From: Paenibacillus planticolens
GTDB taxonomy: Bacteria; Bacillota; Bacilli; Paenibacillales; NBRC-103111
Direction of reading: 5' to 3'
Assembly (NCBI RefSeq): GCF_013141725.1
Contig: NZ_WHNZ01000018.1
Coordinates: 1-64,000, forward strand
Length of the DNA stretch: 64,000 bases
Shown: positions 28,266 through 37,556 of the stretch, one piece after another
How the letters are laid out: each line of letters starts with the position of its first letter
How positions within the stretch are numbered: position 1 is the first letter of the stretch
Made by a program: the position numbers and the translations under genes
Notes under the pieces: model-generated
Databases searched by the model: none
What the model was told of the DNA's origin: nothing
Seen by the model: the letters and a program-made list of their open reading frames with translations, nothing else

Positions 28266-30263
28266 TTAGGCTTCAGCTTTCATTTCCAAAATAGCGTCAC
28301 GCAGCTGTGCCGCCCGTTCGAACTGCAGATTCTTCGCTGCTTCTTTCATTTCGCCTTCCAGGCGCTCGATCAAGGAAGCACGATCCTTCTTCGACATCTT
28401 CGCACCCTTTACATCGGTCAAATAATCAGCTTTCTGTTCAGCCACTTTCGTCGCTTCGATCACATCGCGAATTTTCTTAGCGATCGTTTGCGGCGTGATT
28501 CCCATCTTCTCGTTATGGGCTTCCTGAATGCTGCGGCGGCGATTCGTCTCGCGGATCGCTTTATCCATGGAATCCGTAATCTTGTCTCCATACATAATAA
28601 CCCGGCCATCTGCGTTACGCGCCGCACGGCCAATGGTTTGAATCATGGAGCGCTCAGACCGCAGGAATCCTTCTTTATCCGCATCGAGAATGGCGACAAG
28701 GGATACCTCCGGCAAATCAAGGCCCTCCCTAAGCAGGTTAATCCCAATAAGCACATGGAAGGTCCCTAAGCGCAGATCACGTAAAATCTGCATCCGCTCA
28801 AACGTTTTAATATCGGAATGTAAATATCGGACCTTAATGCCGATTTCCTTGAAATAGTCGGTTAAATCCTCCGACATTTTCTTCGTCAGCGTCGTAACGA
28901 GCACACGCTCGTCTTTCCGAATCCGTTCTTGAATTTCCGCAATCAGGTCATCGATTTGGCCCTTAGTCGGTCTGACTTCAATAATAGGATCCAACAAGCC
29001 CGTAGGTCGAATAATTTGCTGCGTCATATACGGGCAATGCTCTAATTCGTAAGGCCCTGGTGTTGCCGATATATATAAAATCTGGTTGACTTTCTCCTCG
29101 AATTCCTCAAAACGCAATGGACGGTTATCCAGCGCAGAGGGCAATCGGAAGCCATGATCGACCAGCACTTCTTTTCTGGCTCTGTCCCCGTTATACATCG
29201 CACGAATCTGCGGCAGCGTCACATGTGACTCATCGACCATAAACAGCATGTCGTCCGGGAAATAATCGATAAGCGTGTAAGGCGTAGCTCCGCGCTCACG
29301 GAATGTCAGCGGCCCTGAATAGTTCTCAATGCCTGAGCAAAAGCCCATCTCCTGCATCATTTCCATATCGTAGCGCGTCCGCTGTTCCAGCCGCTGCGCT
29401 TCAAGCAGCTTCCCTTGCTCCTTAAGATCGGCAAGACGCTCTTCCAGCTCCTGCTCGATGTTCACCAGCGCGCGCTTCATCGTATCCTCTTGCGTCACAA
29501 AGTGAGACGCCGGGAAAATCGCGATATGATCTCGTTCGCCAACGATCTCGCCCGTAAGTACGTTGATCTCCGTAATCCGTTCGATCTCATCTCCGAATAA
29601 TTCGACCCTTACCGCCTGTTCGCCATGCGATGCCGGGAAAATCTCAACGACATCGCCACGCACGCGAAACGTCCCGCGGACGAAATTCAAATCATTCCGC
29701 TGATATTGAATATCGACAAGTCGGTGCAAAATCTCGTTGCGTGACTTCTCCATCCCTACACGTAAAGAAAGCAGCAAGTTTCCGTATTCGATCGGAGAAC
29801 CCAAACCATAAATACAGGATACACTCGCAACGATAATAACGTCACGGCGCTCAAATAAGGAGCTCGTCGCCGAGTGGCGAAGCTTATCGATCTCTTCATT
29901 GATGCTGGAATCTTTCTCGATGTAGGTGTCAGAGGAGGCAATGTAGGCTTCTGGCTGGTAGTAATCATAATAACTAACAAAGTAGGAGACGGCGTTGTGG
30001 GGGAAAAACTCTTTGAATTCGCTGCACAGCTGTGCGGCTAATGTTTTATTGTGCGCAATAATCAAGGTAGGACGGTTCAATTTGGCAATGACTTGCGCCG
30101 CAGTGAACGTTTTCCCTGTCCCCGTAGCTCCCAGGAGCGTCTGGTGTCTGTTGCCGGCTTGAATACTCTGAACAATTTCCTCAATTGCTTTGGGCTGATC
30201 CCCTTGCGGAGCAAAATCAGAAACAAGCTCAAATTTCTTAGAGCTCTTAACAAGTTCACTCAT
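28266..30263 (-). CDS. uvrB: Excinuclease ABC subunit B
   Basis: The helicase-like subunit of UvrABC that verifies damage and recruits UvrC. About 665 residues. Walker [13 protein letters not shown], the beta-hairpin [11 protein letters not shown] that inserts between strands, [23 protein letters not shown] helicase motifs and the C-terminal UVR domain ([22 protein letters not shown]) that contacts UvrC. ATG at 30263 follows AGGTGA; a GTG one codon upstream is possible. First gene of uvrB-uvrA. Confidence 0.97.
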   Translation of the reverse strand: MSELVKSSKKFELVSDFAPQGDQPKAIEEIVQSIQAGNRHQTLLGATGTGKTFTAAQVIAKLNRPTLIIAHNKTLAAQLCSEFKEFFPHNAVSYFVSYYDYYQPEAYIASSDTYIEKDSSINEEIDKLRHSATSSLFERRDVIIVASVSCIYGLGSPIEYGNLLLSLRVGMEKSRNEILHRLVDIQYQRNDLNFVRGTFRVRGDVVEIFPASHGEQAVRVELFGDEIERITEINVLTGEIVGERDHIAIFPASHFVTQEDTMKRALVNIEQELEERLADLKEQGKLLEAQRLEQRTRYDMEMMQEMGFCSGIENYSGPLTFRERGATPYTLIDYFPDDMLFMVDESHVTLPQIRAMYNGDRARKEVLVDHGFRLPSALDNRPLRFEEFEEKVNQILYISATPGPYELEHCPYMTQQIIRPTGLLDPIIEVRPTKGQIDDLIAEIQERIRKDERVLVTTLTKKMSEDLTDYFKEIGIKVRYLHSDIKTFERMQILRDLRLGTFHVLIGINLLREGLDLPEVSLVAILDADKEGFLRSERSMIQTIGRAARNADGRVIMYGDKITDSMDKAIRETNRRRSIQEAHNEKMGITPQTIAKKIRDVIEATKVAEQKADYLTDVKGAKMSKKDRASLIERLEGEMKEAAKNLQFERAAQLRDAILEMKAEA

Positions 30264-30392
30264 CACTAATCACCTACACTTATTGGTAATATATCGGACT
30301 TTTAGCCTATTCATTTTCGTTTTTGTCTTTCCGATAAAGAAGGTTATGGAACATGTCGTACATATATGATGGCAATCATTGGAATCATCATA

Positions 30393-30406
30393 AGAATGTT
30401 TGTTCT
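30393..30406 (-). promoter_or_regulatory. Possible LexA (SOS) box upstream of uvrB
   Basis: On the minus strand AGAACAAACATTCT matches the Bacillus SOS consensus CGAACN4GTTCG at 7 of 10 fixed positions, about 130 bases upstream of uvrB. uvrBA is SOS-regulated in Bacillus, but the match and distance are not decisive. Confidence 0.3.
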
Positions 30407-30554
30407 GGTTTTTCCATTATACTCTTTTTGAATCTTTGATGCAAACGGCAATATCTGCTACGCCTGTGTACACCAAGATGAGGTGCCAACGCGCTTTCAT
30501 CAGGCTTCCAGCAGGGCCCCCAATTCTTTTTATGCAAATAGGAGTGGTACAGTC

Positions 30555-31355
30555 ATGGATTTGACAACGGTTTTAGGCTTAGTCTTAGGTCTTGTAGGAT
30601 TAATCGGAGGTTACATGTGGGATGGCGGCCACATTAATTCATTGATTATCCCGAGTGCGATGTTAATTGTTTTCGGAGGAACTTTTGGGGCTGTAGCGGT
30701 CAGTTTCCCCCTTTCGATTTTAGCCAAAATTCCCAAAGCGCTAGGCATTGCCTTCAAAGAAGTAAAGAGAGACCCCGCAGCTACGATTGAAGAACTGGTC
30801 GATATGGCTTCCATCGCCAGAAGAGAAGGCGTACTGGCTCTCGAACAGCGCGCTCAGGAGCATACCAACCCTTTTCTTAAAGACGGTTTGCTCATGGTCG
30901 TAGATGGAACAGATCCTGAATTAACCAGGCAAATTCTCGAACTGGAAATGGATGCGATTGAGCATCAGGTCGATAATATGGCCAAAGTATTCGAAGCCGG
31001 AGGCGGTTATGCGCCAACGATGGGGATTGTGGGAACGGTTATGGGACTCATTCATGTTCTCGGCAATCTCGAGGATCCTTCGAGTCTCGGTCCTGCTATC
31101 GCAGTCGCTTTCACAGCGACCCTATATGGTGTTATGAGCGCCAACTTAATTTATCTTCCGCTTGCAACCAAAATCAAAGTGCGCGGCAAAGAAATGGTTG
31201 CCGAAATGGAACTGATGCTTGAAGGCATTCTTGCCCTGCAAGCCGGTGAGAATCCGCAATTAATTAAGAAAAAGCTGACTTCCTTCCTCCACGATAAGTC
31301 GTCCAAAAAAGCACCGATTGCAGAGGAGGAAGCCGATTATGGCGCGGAGAGGTAA
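30555..31355 (+). CDS. motA: Flagellar motor stator protein MotA family
   Basis: A 266-residue protein with four membrane helices and a large cytoplasmic loop. VDMASIARREGVLALEQRA and the GYAPTMGIVGTVMGLIHVL helix are characteristic of MotA. With MotB it forms the ion-driven stator of the flagellar motor. The coupling ion (H+ for MotA, Na+ for MotP) cannot be settled from sequence by eye. ATG at 30555 follows AGGAGTGG; the frame is open further up without a better start. It overlaps motB by 17 bases. Confidence 0.87.
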   Translation: MDLTTVLGLVLGLVGLIGGYMWDGGHINSLIIPSAMLIVFGGTFGAVAVSFPLSILAKIPKALGIAFKEVKRDPAATIEELVDMASIARREGVLALEQRAQEHTNPFLKDGLLMVVDGTDPELTRQILELEMDAIEHQVDNMAKVFEAGGGYAPTMGIVGTVMGLIHVLGNLEDPSSLGPAIAVAFTATLYGVMSANLIYLPLATKIKVRGKEMVAEMELMLEGILALQAGENPQLIKKKLTSFLHDKSSKKAPIAEEEADYGAER

Positions 31356-32160
31356 AAAGCAGGAAGAGCATGTCAATCATGAACGATGGCTCATTACCTA
31401 TGCTGACTTAATCACCCTTCTGCTCGTTTTCTTCATCATTATGTATGCGATGAGTAAGGTCGATGTTCAAAAGTATGCCGTTCTGGCGCAGGTATTAAAC
31501 ATGCAGTTCCAGAAAGCCGATTCCGTACTGGACAAAGGGCAAGGCATCAGCGGTCAAATGACCCCGAAACAGGGCGATTCCGACAGCAAAGACAAAGACT
31601 ACACCAAGCAAAATCTGAATGATCAGAAGGAAGAAAAAGATAAATCCAAGCCCGATAACAATGAGAAAGAAAAACGCGAGAAAGAGCTTCAAGATCTTTT
31701 GAAACAAGTGCAGGCCTATATCAAAGACCAAAATCTGGAGGCGCAGGTGTCTGCCAGCGATACAGATCGAGGTGTAGCTATTACGCTTAATGATTTGTTC
31801 CTGTTTGATCTCGGAAAAGCAGATCTGAAAGCAGGTTCCGCACCTATTCTGCAAAAGCTCGCTTCGCTCTTCCCAACGCTTAACAGCAAGGTGAGCATCG
31901 AGGGACATACGGACAATTTGCCGCTCGCAACAGGCTCTCCTTACAAAGATAACTGGGGACTCTCATTCGCTCGTTCCCTTTCGGTGCTGCGCTATTTCAG
32001 CGATACCGCCAAGCTGGATGACAACAAATTCATTGCCACAGCCTATGCGGATACGATGCCCAAAGTTCCAAACGACAGCGATGAGAACCGCAGCAAAAAC
32101 CGCCGCGTTGAAATCGTCGTTCTGCGTGACGGACTAACGCCAGCCCATATAGCCAAATAA
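31339..32160 (+). CDS. motB: Flagellar motor stator protein MotB family
   Basis: A 273-residue partner of MotA. A basic N terminus, then the membrane helix WLITYADLITLLLVFFIIMYA with the ion-binding Asp. A very charged Lys/Asp/Glu linker (about residues 70-125, longer than usual for MotB) is followed by an OmpA-like peptidoglycan-binding domain (VSIEGHTDNLPL, SFARSLSVLRYF, NRRVEIVV). The ATG lies inside the end of motA with GGAGGAAG ahead. Confidence 0.9.
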   Translation: MARRGKKQEEHVNHERWLITYADLITLLLVFFIIMYAMSKVDVQKYAVLAQVLNMQFQKADSVLDKGQGISGQMTPKQGDSDSKDKDYTKQNLNDQKEEKDKSKPDNNEKEKREKELQDLLKQVQAYIKDQNLEAQVSASDTDRGVAITLNDLFLFDLGKADLKAGSAPILQKLASLFPTLNSKVSIEGHTDNLPLATGSPYKDNWGLSFARSLSVLRYFSDTAKLDDNKFIATAYADTMPKVPNDSDENRSKNRRVEIVVLRDGLTPAHIAK

Positions 32161-32162
32161 AC

Positions 32163-32201
32163 GAAGACCCTGCCTCTCCACACAAGAGAGATAGGGTCTT
32201 C
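32163..32201. terminator. Bidirectional terminator between motB and the PDZ gene
   Basis: GAAGACCCT (32163-32171) pairs with AGGGTCTTC (32193-32201), with an inner CTCTC/GAGAG. It lies between the convergent motB and PDZ-protein genes. Confidence 0.75.
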
Positions 32202-32206
32202 TTTCC

Positions 32207-33490
32207 TTACATCGATTTCGTCGAATCATTGGATAACAAACCGGTTAATTTGCCGCGCAGATAGGAAAAGAGATGTACGGGCCTATACTCCGTGAAGTAA
32301 AGCGCCTCCTGATCCGGGGCTAAAATAATACCCAGCTGATGATGATCCCCGGCAAAAATCGCCCGCTGCAGAAAGCGGACCTCGCCTTCCTCATTCAGCA
32401 CCTCCAGCTTGCAGAACGCCGAATTAAGTCCCATGGCTACGTGCAAATCGGTCTTGGTTTTAATTTTGTGACCATTTACTTTATGAATGATTTCACCGGT
32501 TTGAATCCCCAGCTCCTGCGCCGGGCTGTTCGGTACAACGGACAGTACCATGAGCCCCCGCGACGAGTGCACATAGAAAGGAAGACTTTTCGCTTCCGTC
32601 CATCGGTTATAACGGATCAATCCTTCGTGCAGCGCAATGCTCAGCAAAGCGCCTACCAGCATAATCGGCGACCAAAAGTGAGCGGCAACCGCAGCAGCCA
32701 ATAGGACAAGGCCGTACAAGTAGAGCAAGTTTGCGCTAGCTCGCGCTTGTTTGCGGGGCAGCTTCGAGATCGTTAATTCCGTAAAACCGATCATTGCCGG
32801 AAAAGCAAGAAGCGTCCAACCTGAGGCAAGGTTCGCACCGAACAGCGTTCCCCAAGGAAGGCTTAGCCCGCTCCCGTCTGCCATAGGGACGAGCAAGAAT
32901 AAAGGGACAGGCCAGAAGCCTTGCAATTGTTGGGCTCCAATGATTTGCCCCCGCTTCCCCTCCAGGAATAGCGGAGTCGCCATACGCGCTCCTTGAAAGT
33001 TGGTAAGCATCCCCTCCAGGAGATGAAGAATTGCGACCACCGCCAGCAAAGAAGGAATGTCGGCTTTTTCGACAACATCCAGCATGGGCAGCGTCTCTTT
33101 CAAGCTTGCGGTATCCGGCATCCAAGATACAATCGCTTGGACGATTCCCAGAATTCCGACCGCATAAGCCAAACACAAGAATCTCACCCGAAGCAAGATC
33201 AAAATAACGGTTATCGCCCACAATAGAATAACCACATCGGCTTGAATATTCACCCCAACGAACAGCAGGAGCACAGAGGCGCTTAGACCGCCAATCCATC
33301 CCCAAAGCACGGTTCGCCATGTCTCATTCAACAAGGAATGAAGCCGTGTATGAAACAGCTTACGCTCCAATTGAATTTGCTTACGGTAATGGAGCACGAT
33401 AAATAAAATGCCTATATAGTAGAAAGGATTCGCAAACAACTGACCCGCAGCGTAAAGCAGTCTGTCCAAGAGTTGAATCAGAACATCCAT
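32207..33490 (-). CDS. Polytopic membrane protein with C-terminal PDZ domain
   Basis: A 427-residue protein. About eight hydrophobic helices fill residues 1-290, then a PDZ domain (SRGLMVLSVVPNSPAQELGIQ, GEIIHKVNGHKIKTKTDLHVA) and a short C-terminal tail. No protease motif (HExxH, Ser/Lys dyad) was seen, so it is more likely a scaffold or topology factor than a site-2 protease. It sits directly downstream of a CtpA/B protease, an M23 hydrolase and ftsEX, suggesting a cell-envelope or division role, though a terminator separates it from ctp. Start ATG with GAGGAG upstream. Function unknown. Confidence 0.75.
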   Translation of the reverse strand: MDVLIQLLDRLLYAAGQLFANPFYYIGILFIVLHYRKQIQLERKLFHTRLHSLLNETWRTVLWGWIGGLSASVLLLFVGVNIQADVVILLWAITVILILLRVRFLCLAYAVGILGIVQAIVSWMPDTASLKETLPMLDVVEKADIPSLLAVVAILHLLEGMLTNFQGARMATPLFLEGKRGQIIGAQQLQGFWPVPLFLLVPMADGSGLSLPWGTLFGANLASGWTLLAFPAMIGFTELTISKLPRKQARASANLLYLYGLVLLAAAVAAHFWSPIMLVGALLSIALHEGLIRYNRWTEAKSLPFYVHSSRGLMVLSVVPNSPAQELGIQTGEIIHKVNGHKIKTKTDLHVAMGLNSAFCKLEVLNEEGEVRFLQRAIFAGDHHQLGIILAPDQEALYFTEYRPVHLFSYLRGKLTGLLSNDSTKSM

Positions 33491-33510
33491 AACGATTCCG
33501 GTCTCCTCGA

Positions 33511-33549
33511 TAAAAAGAAATAGGAAGGATGCCGAAGCACCCTTCCTAT
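33511..33549 (-). terminator. Terminator of the S41 protease gene
   Basis: ATAGGAAGG (33520-33528) pairs with CCTTCCTAT (33541-33549); on the minus strand it is followed by TTTCTTTTT. Lies 70 bases past the protease stop, just upstream of the PDZ gene. Confidence 0.75.
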
Positions 33550-33618
33550 AACATTTCGACTGCGAGGGCTCATTTCCTGCCTTGCACCGTCATTTTCCAG
33601 CATCTCACCAGTAATTAA

Positions 33619-35094
33619 TTACTTCCCGAGCTGCTTTTGAATTTGCCCGATCGCAGCCTTCAGCTGCAAATCGTTCTTAGGCTCGCGAATCTGCACCAAC
33701 AGCAGCTTCTCGATTTTATTCGCTGTCTCCGTATCTACCTCGCCGGTCATCGGCAAGCCGTTCGTCCGTTGGAAAGCTTTCACGGCTGTCGCTGTCTTAT
33801 CGTTGAAGTAACCGTCTGAACGTTCAGGATTAAAACCAAGACCTGCAAGCATCAGCTGTAGATTTTTCACATCATCGCTTGTCATGTCTTGTTTCAGCAC
33901 GCTTTTCTTGGAAAGCGGAGCAGCTTTGAAATAGCCTGGTTGTTCCACTGCGATATCCGGTTGGATGCCTGTTTTATGAATCCAATTGCCGTTCGGCGTC
34001 AACCATTTGTATACGGTCATCTTGATGTTGCTGCCGTCGCCCATCTCCTTCTCGAAAGTGACTTGAACCGTCCCTTTCCCATAGGATGTTTCCCCGACAA
34101 TTTTGCTTCCGACCGCTTCCTGGAACGCGCCTGCCAAGATTTCCGAAGCACTCGCGCTGCCCTTATTAATCAGAACGGTAACCGGATAATTCTTGCCTGT
34201 CCCCGTAGATGGCGTCGGCTCACGCTTGCCGTCCCGGTTCTCGACTTGAACGATCGGCTTGCCGCTTTTCACGAAAGGATTGACGATGTCGACAACTACG
34301 TTCAGTAGACCGCCCGGATCATTGCGCACATCGATAACGAGTCCTTTCATGCCTTTAGCTTCAAGATTTTTCAGTTCTTCTGCAAAACGCACCGCCGTAT
34401 TGGAAGAGAATTGACGAATTTCAATCTTCCCGATCTGATCCTGCAGCATTTCGCCATACACAGTCTCAACGTCAATATTATCCCTAACCACGATCACTTG
34501 AACCGGGTCGCCTGCGCCTTGACGAAGTAAATCAAGCTTCGCTTGCGTCCCTTTCGGACCGCGGATTTTCATAACCGCCTGATTCAACGTGAGGCCATCC
34601 AGCTTCTCGCCGTTCACCGAAACGATGACGTCTTTGGCCTGAATGCCCGCCTTCTCCGCAGGAGAGCCCTTAATCGGAGACACGATGACGAACTTGCCTT
34701 CCTCAATCGATACCTCGGCCCCTATGCCTTGAAAAGAGGATGTAATACTCTCATCGAACTGCTTCGCTTCCTTTTGATCCATATATACCGTGAACGGATC
34801 TTCCAAGGATTCCAGCATGCCGTTGATCGCGCCGTTAACCAGCTTATCATGATCCGGCTGCTTCAAATATTTACTTTCGATCAATTGAAAGGTTGTTGCG
34901 ATCTTGTTCAAATCCTTGTTCGAAAGTCCGGACGATGATCCTAGAGAGGCGGATGCGCTGCCCGCCGGCTTTTCATTTCGCCCCCATGAAAAGGATGAAT
35001 CCACAATCGTCAATGTGACAATACTGCTTGCAAACATAGCTAACAAAACAAATACAATGACCGTGCGTCCTTTGAATTGCAAAGCGTGATCCAC
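33619..35094 (-). CDS. S41 C-terminal processing protease (CtpA/CtpB) with PG-binding domain
   Basis: About 491 residues. An N-terminal membrane anchor (TVIVFVLLAMFASSIVTLTIV), a PDZ domain (VIVSPIKGSPAEKAGIQAKDVIVSVNG), the S41 catalytic region with Ser in GSASASEILAGAF and Lys in TSYGKGTVQ, then a C-terminal peptidoglycan-binding domain (LGFNPERSDGYFNDKTATAVKAF in two parts). Acts outside the membrane. In Bacillus such proteases process sporulation and wall proteins. The start is uncertain: a GTG at 35094 is preferred because AGGA lies 8 bases upstream and relatives start just before FKGRTV; an ATG at 35145 would add 17 residues. Confidence 0.88.
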   Translation of the reverse strand: MDHALQFKGRTVIVFVLLAMFASSIVTLTIVDSSFSWGRNEKPAGSASASLGSSSGLSNKDLNKIATTFQLIESKYLKQPDHDKLVNGAINGMLESLEDPFTVYMDQKEAKQFDESITSSFQGIGAEVSIEEGKFVIVSPIKGSPAEKAGIQAKDVIVSVNGEKLDGLTLNQAVMKIRGPKGTQAKLDLLRQGAGDPVQVIVVRDNIDVETVYGEMLQDQIGKIEIRQFSSNTAVRFAEELKNLEAKGMKGLVIDVRNDPGGLLNVVVDIVNPFVKSGKPIVQVENRDGKREPTPSTGTGKNYPVTVLINKGSASASEILAGAFQEAVGSKIVGETSYGKGTVQVTFEKEMGDGSNIKMTVYKWLTPNGNWIHKTGIQPDIAVEQPGYFKAAPLSKKSVLKQDMTSDDVKNLQLMLAGLGFNPERSDGYFNDKTATAVKAFQRTNGLPMTGEVDTETANKIEKLLLVQIREPKNDLQLKAAIGQIQKQLGK

Positions 35095-35173
35095 CACCTT
35101 TTTCCTAAAACCCATTCGGGTTCGCTTGCTTGTAGTATATGACAAGCTCTTCCCGTTTTATAACCAAGTTGTC

Positions 35174-36364
35174 CTATCGCAAGAACGGTTTAGGATCGGT
35201 TGGAACCTCATTCAGCCTAACCTCGAAATGCAAATGGTTCCCTGTCGATTGCCCCGTCGAGCCAACGCCGGCAATTTTCTCGCCGCGTTTGACAACATCG
35301 CCGACTTTCACATAAATGCCATCGTTCATAATGTGACCGTACAGCGTCCATAGCCCATTGCCGTGATCGACGATTACGCAGTTTCCGTATCCGTTCATCC
35401 ATGATGCATAAATGACCGAACCGTTCTCGGCGGCCAGGATGTTTGTCCCTTTCGGCGCGCCGAGATCAATGCCTTTATGATTCTCCGCTTTGCCCGTAAC
35501 CGGATTGATCCGCGATACGAAATCCGACGTAAGCGGTGCCTGCGCTGCCAAAGGATAACCCAGCTTGCCTCCCGCATAGGTGAAGGGCGACTTGGCTTTG
35601 GTCGCTGCGCGCTTCTTCGCCTGCAGATCAGCCTCTTGCTTGGCTAATTGGGTAATTAACTTATCGTTTTCTTCGGAAATATCTTCAAGAACTCTCTCTT
35701 GTTTGGAGAGCGAAGCAATTTTCACTTCTTTAGCCTTTTCCTTCGCCTGGAGGTCGCTCCTCAGAGCATCTGCATCAGTGTAAAGCTTTTTGACCTTCAC
35801 GAGCTGCTGCTCCGTCTCTTCTTTCTTCTGAGCGACGACCTCTTTATCTTTCTTGTTCGCCTCTAGTACGACTTTATCTTGATTTACAATAGATTTCAAA
35901 GCTTCTATACGGTTCAAGAAATCAGAAAAGCTGGTCGCGCTAAGAACCACGTCCATGTACGAAACAAAACCGTTCATATACATCAAGCGCAAGCGGGATT
36001 TCAGCATCTGATCGCGGCTTTCCACTCGCCCAATCGCCTCATCCAACTGCTTCGCGTTTTCCTCTAAGTTATTGGAAACCTGATCAATTTGCTCATTTAG
36101 CTGCGTAAGCTTCTTGCTGGCCTCATTGACCTGTTCGACAAGCGTCTTCATATCCTTCGTGGCTTGGTCTTTCTCTGAATGAACCTTATCTATCTGATTC
36201 TGGGCGTCATTCGACTTTTGCTGTGCTTCTGCCTTCTGCTTCTTAAGCTGAGTCAACTGCTGATCGATCTTATCCGTTGTGGATGCGGCATAACCCGCAA
36301 ATGGAACCGCTAACGAAGCCGCAATCCCAAGTGTCAACACCAAGGGTAGAATCTTCTTCTTCAA
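35174..36364 (-). CDS. M23 murein hydrolase, EnvC/CwlO-like, with coiled coil
   Basis: A 396-residue secreted protein. Signal peptide to about residue 27 (PFAGYAAS), a long coiled coil (about 30-255) rich in Gln, Lys and Glu, and a C-terminal LytM/M23 domain with the zinc and catalytic residues in NHKGIDLG, VDHGNGLWTLYGH and NHLHFEV. Because these are complete it should be an active endopeptidase rather than a mere activator. Directly downstream of ftsE-ftsX, whose products control coiled-coil hydrolases of this kind (EnvC, CwlO, PcsB). Starts with TTG at 36364 after GAGGAGG. Confidence 0.9.
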   Translation of the reverse strand: MKKKILPLVLTLGIAASLAVPFAGYAASTTDKIDQQLTQLKKQKAEAQQKSNDAQNQIDKVHSEKDQATKDMKTLVEQVNEASKKLTQLNEQIDQVSNNLEENAKQLDEAIGRVESRDQMLKSRLRLMYMNGFVSYMDVVLSATSFSDFLNRIEALKSIVNQDKVVLEANKKDKEVVAQKKEETEQQLVKVKKLYTDADALRSDLQAKEKAKEVKIASLSKQERVLEDISEENDKLITQLAKQEADLQAKKRAATKAKSPFTYAGGKLGYPLAAQAPLTSDFVSRINPVTGKAENHKGIDLGAPKGTNILAAENGSVIYASWMNGYGNCVIVDHGNGLWTLYGHIMNDGIYVKVGDVVKRGEKIAGVGSTGQSTGNHLHFEVRLNEVPTDPKPFLR

Positions 36365-36463
36365 GCACGTAGCCTCCTCATCATCAAAAACATGATGCTT
36401 ATTTGGAAATCTCTAAAGCTTGCAATCTCTTATTCTATGTATCTTTGAAAACAAAAATAAAAG

Positions 36464-36626
36464 CTTTAAAAGTCGGCTTTCAGAACCGAGAAGGTTGGAC
36501 GAAAATGGGAGTAGGAGGAACGGAGTGCAGCAAGCTGCATAAGTACCGGACTACCCCATTTGCGTTCAAGATTCGACGCCGAATAAGCTACTATGAGAAA
36601 CTTCGTTATCAAAGCCGGCTTTTTTA
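36464..36626 (+). ncRNA. Candidate structured RNA between ftsX and the M23 gene
   Basis: About 160 bases fold into nested helices. Outer stem: AAAAGTCGGCTTT (36468-36480) with AAAGCCGGCTTTT (36611-36623). Hairpin AACC/GGTT (36484-36496). Central helix CGAAAATGGGAGTAG (36500-36514) with CTACCCCATTTGCG (36551-36564). Apical TGCAG/CTGCA hairpin (36526-36539) inside CGG/CCG. Hairpin ATTCG/CGAAT (36571-36584). A run of six T ends the outer stem on the plus strand, like an intrinsic terminator. Both flanking genes are leftward, so on the minus strand it could act as a long terminator or RNA-processing site. Not a family I can name. Confidence 0.5.
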
Positions 36627-36638
36627 AGCCACCTTAAT

Positions 36639-37556
36639 TTAGACGCGAAGGAATTTGCGTACGGAGATTAGGGAACCCCAGACTCCGATAACGATCCCAA
36701 TACCTAACAACAAAGTTATCATCGTCGGGGCAATTTCCCCGAACGGTGTCAGTTTAATCATCAACAAGTTCAAATTTAATGAACTCAAATTCAGCAGCTT
36801 CCAATATCCGCCTAGAATTAACGCCGCGGGAATCAGAGAACCTACGAATCCTAACAAAGCACCTTCTATAAAAAACGGCCAACGAATAAAAGAATTCGTC
36901 GCTCCTACCATTTTCATAATTGAAATTTCTTTCCGGCGGGCTAAAATCGTAATTTTAATTGTATTCGCAATCAAGAAAACCGCTGTAAACGAGAGCAAAA
37001 TCACGATGCCGAAACCGACCCAGCGTACAATTTGCGTTACCTTGAATAACGCTTCAACAGTCCCTTTGCCATAGTTCACTTTATAAATAGGTTTTGGATC
37101 CTTGCCTATATTAAGCGCACTAATTTGATCCGCAACTGCGGCTACATTTCTCGGATCGTCCACTTCAATCGTGAACGCGTCATTGAGCGGATTGTTTTCG
37201 CCTTCAAAGCCCTCCAGCAAAGCTTTTCCGCTTTCCCCCAGCTTTTGCCGCAAATAGACAAGCCCCTCTTCTTTCGAGACGAACTTCACCGTTTTGACTT
37301 CATGAATTTCTTGTATTTGGGTCTCCAACGCTGTTATTTGATCTTGAGGCGTGTTCACTTCCAGGTAAACGTTAATCTCAACTTGATCTTCAATTTGACT
37401 GGCAATATCGTTCACATTCAATGTAATCAGTACGAAGATGCCTAGTATGAATAAAGAGATGGCAATCGAACTGATCGACGCAAACGTCATCCAACCGTTC
37501 CGGACAACATTTCTCGTACCCTCACGTAAATGCCGGGAGAATGTACTAATCTTCAT
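36639..37556 (-). CDS. ftsX: Cell division ABC permease FtsX
   Basis: About 305 residues: cytoplasmic N terminus (FSRHLREGTRNVVRNGWMTFASI), first helix, an extracellular domain of about 110 residues, then three helices, the usual FtsX layout. WVGFGIVILLSFTAVFLIANTIK and RRKEISIMKMVGATN are family blocks. With FtsE it transmits ATP hydrolysis across the membrane to activate a murein hydrolase. The ATG at 37556 overlaps the end of ftsE by 11 bases. Confidence 0.94.
   Translation of the reverse strand: MKISTFSRHLREGTRNVVRNGWMTFASISSIAISLFILGIFVLITLNVNDIASQIEDQVEINVYLEVNTPQDQITALETQIQEIHEVKTVKFVSKEEGLVYLRQKLGESGKALLEGFEGENNPLNDAFTIEVDDPRNVAAVADQISALNIGKDPKPIYKVNYGKGTVEALFKVTQIVRWVGFGIVILLSFTAVFLIANTIKITILARRKEISIMKMVGATNSFIRWPFFIEGALLGFVGSLIPAALILGGYWKLLNLSSLNLNLLMIKLTPFGEIAPTMITLLLGIGIVIGVWGSLISVRKFLRV

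Noticed and set aside
36403..36627. 74-codon plus-strand frame
   Set aside because: Coincides with the structured RNA candidate; base pairing explains the sequence better than coding.
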